A stretch of DNA of 16,052 bases, from positions 1 through 16,052 of the forward strand of contig CAZEVY010000117.1 in assembly GCA_964515555.1 (NCBI GenBank). The letters run 5' to 3'. Shown one piece after another: positions 15,248 to 16,052 of this stretch (position 1 is its first letter; each line of letters begins with the position of its first letter). The notes beneath the pieces are model-generated. The model made no database searches, was not told the DNA's origin, and was given only the letters and a program-made list of their open reading frames with translations. Position numbers and translations under genes: made by a program. This stretch comes from CAZEVY01 sp964515555 (GTDB taxonomy: Bacteria > Acidobacteriota > Terriglobia > Bryobacterales > Bryobacteraceae).

Positions 15248-16052
15248 GTGCGCCCTCTACGACTCGGCATCATCGGCGCGGGCGGCGCGTCGCGCGCGAT
15301 CCACATCCCCGGCTTCCGGCGCCTCGAGGGCGTCACCCTCGCCGCCGTGTGCGACTCCGATCCCGCCGCCGCGAGCGCCACGGGCATCGAGACGATTCAC
15401 CCGAGCTACGAAGCGCTCGTCGCCGACCCGTCGCTTGCCGCGGTAGTGATCGCCTCGCCGAATCACCTGCATCGCGAGATGGCGCTGGCCGCGATCGCCC
15501 ATGGGAAACATGTGTTGTGCGAGAAGCCGCTCGCCCTGAATCTCGCCGAGGCGATGGAGATGACCGCCGCGGCCGAGGCGGCCGGAATCGTGCACATGAC
15601 GGCGTTCACCTATCAGTTCACGCCGGCGTTCCGCTACCTCCACCATCTCTCGTCGGCCGGCGTGCTGGGCGCGATCCGCACCGTGCGCGCCTCCTACCTC
15701 ATGGCGCTCTCGCGGCACCTGCACGGATGGCGCTCGCTCAGGCAGTACGCGGGGTCCGGGGTGCTGGCCGACATCGGGTCGCACCTGATTCACCTGGTGC
15801 AGCTGGCCGCGGGACCGGTCGCGTCGCTCACGGCGGCGAAGCGGCGCTTCCGTGAGGACCCGGCATCGGACGTCGAGGACTGGATCGCGTGCCTGGCGCG
15901 CTTCGCAAACGGCGCGTCGGGGACCATCGAGATCAGCCGCGTTGCGCCGGGACGGGGCGCGGCCATCAGCGAGGTGATGACCATCGAGCTTTACGGCGAC
16001 GCCGGCGGCGCGGTCATGAGCATCCAGGACCCGTGGGCGCTTCAGATGGCGA
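15248..16052 (+). CDS. Gfo/Idh/MocA family NAD(P)-dependent oxidoreductase, 3' end outside window
   Basis: 268 codons are visible and open to the window edge; family members usually have 330-400 residues. The GTG start at 15248 is one base after the preceding stop codon and places the Rossmann motif GIIGAGGAS at residues 7-15. Further hallmarks are VVIASPNHLHREMAL (66-80), the catalytic-region EKP at 92-94 (VLCEKPLALN), and GSGVLADIGSHLIHL (169-183), with Asp175, His179 and His182 in the DxGxHxxD/H position. These are NAD(P)-dependent dehydrogenases or reductases, often of sugars or cyclitols, but substrate cannot be predicted at this level. No strong ribosome site is seen, so translation is probably coupled to the reductase gene. 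Its membership of the same operon as the ligase and reductase is clear from spacing. Confidence 0.93.
   Translation, partial: MRPLRLGIIGAGGASRAIHIPGFRRLEGVTLAAVCDSDPAAASATGIETIHPSYEALVADPSLAAVVIASPNHLHREMALAAIAHGKHVLCEKPLALNLAEAMEMTAAAEAAGIVHMTAFTYQFTPAFRYLHHLSSAGVLGAIRTVRASYLMALSRHLHGWRSLRQYAGSGVLADIGSHLIHLVQLAAGPVASLTAAKRRFREDPASDVEDWIACLARFANGASGTIEISRVAPGRGAAISEVMTIELYGDAGGAVMSIQDPWALQMA

Noticed and set aside
1..16052. tRNA, rRNA, CRISPR arrays, insertion sequences, phage genes
   Set aside because: No cloverleaf, repeat-spacer pattern, transposase or terminal inverted repeats were seen on either strand; almost the whole window is explained by the listed genes.

Overview
The window is high-GC bacterial DNA carrying one 100-N assembly gap (2279-2378), which suggests a draft or metagenome-assembled scaffold. 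Gene content points to Acidobacteriota, probably near Bryobacterales/Solibacter. The signs are a DUF1549/DUF1553 plus DUF1501 secreted-protein pair with a small CxxCH protein, a fused SecDF with an extra periplasmic insert, and LuxE/LuxC-like genes. The placement is inferred from gene families, not from a marker-gene search.

Layout. (1) 39-2278 (+): an FtsK/SpoIIIE DNA translocase whose last part is lost in the gap. (2) 2380-4063 (+): a secreted subtilisin-family (S8) protease whose start is lost in the gap. A small secreted protein with a PrcB-like domain overlaps its end by 11 bp; PrcB is the partner of the Treponema subtilase dentilisin. (3) 4083-8229 (-): a cluster reading DUF1549/DUF1553 protein, then Tat-exported DUF1501 protein, then a small secreted helical-repeat protein ending in CxxCH. 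A GC hairpin and a TACAAT box lie between the last two genes. (4) 8378-12521 (-): secDF followed 4 nt later by mnmE. Both have TTG starts, and a possible terminator lies after mnmE. (5) 12714-16052 (+), divergent from secDF: a very tight three-gene operon with 1-nt gaps. It encodes a LuxE-sized adenylate-forming ligase, a LuxC/acylating-aldehyde-dehydrogenase-like reductase and a Gfo/Idh/MocA oxidoreductase that runs off the window.

How the genes may work together. FtsK, SecDF and MnmE are housekeeping functions (chromosome segregation, protein export, tRNA wobble modification). The protease/PrcB pair looks like an exported protease with a dedicated accessory protein. The DUF1549/DUF1501/CxxCH group looks like an exported module with possible haem-binding components. 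The ligase and reductase together could activate a carboxylic acid and reduce it to an aldehyde, with the oxidoreductase as a possible partner. The substrate cannot be read from sequence, and no luciferase gene is present.

The best candidates for something under-described are the subtilase-PrcB pair, the ligase/reductase/oxidoreductase operon, and a helix-hairpin-helix-like insertion in the SecF half of SecDF.
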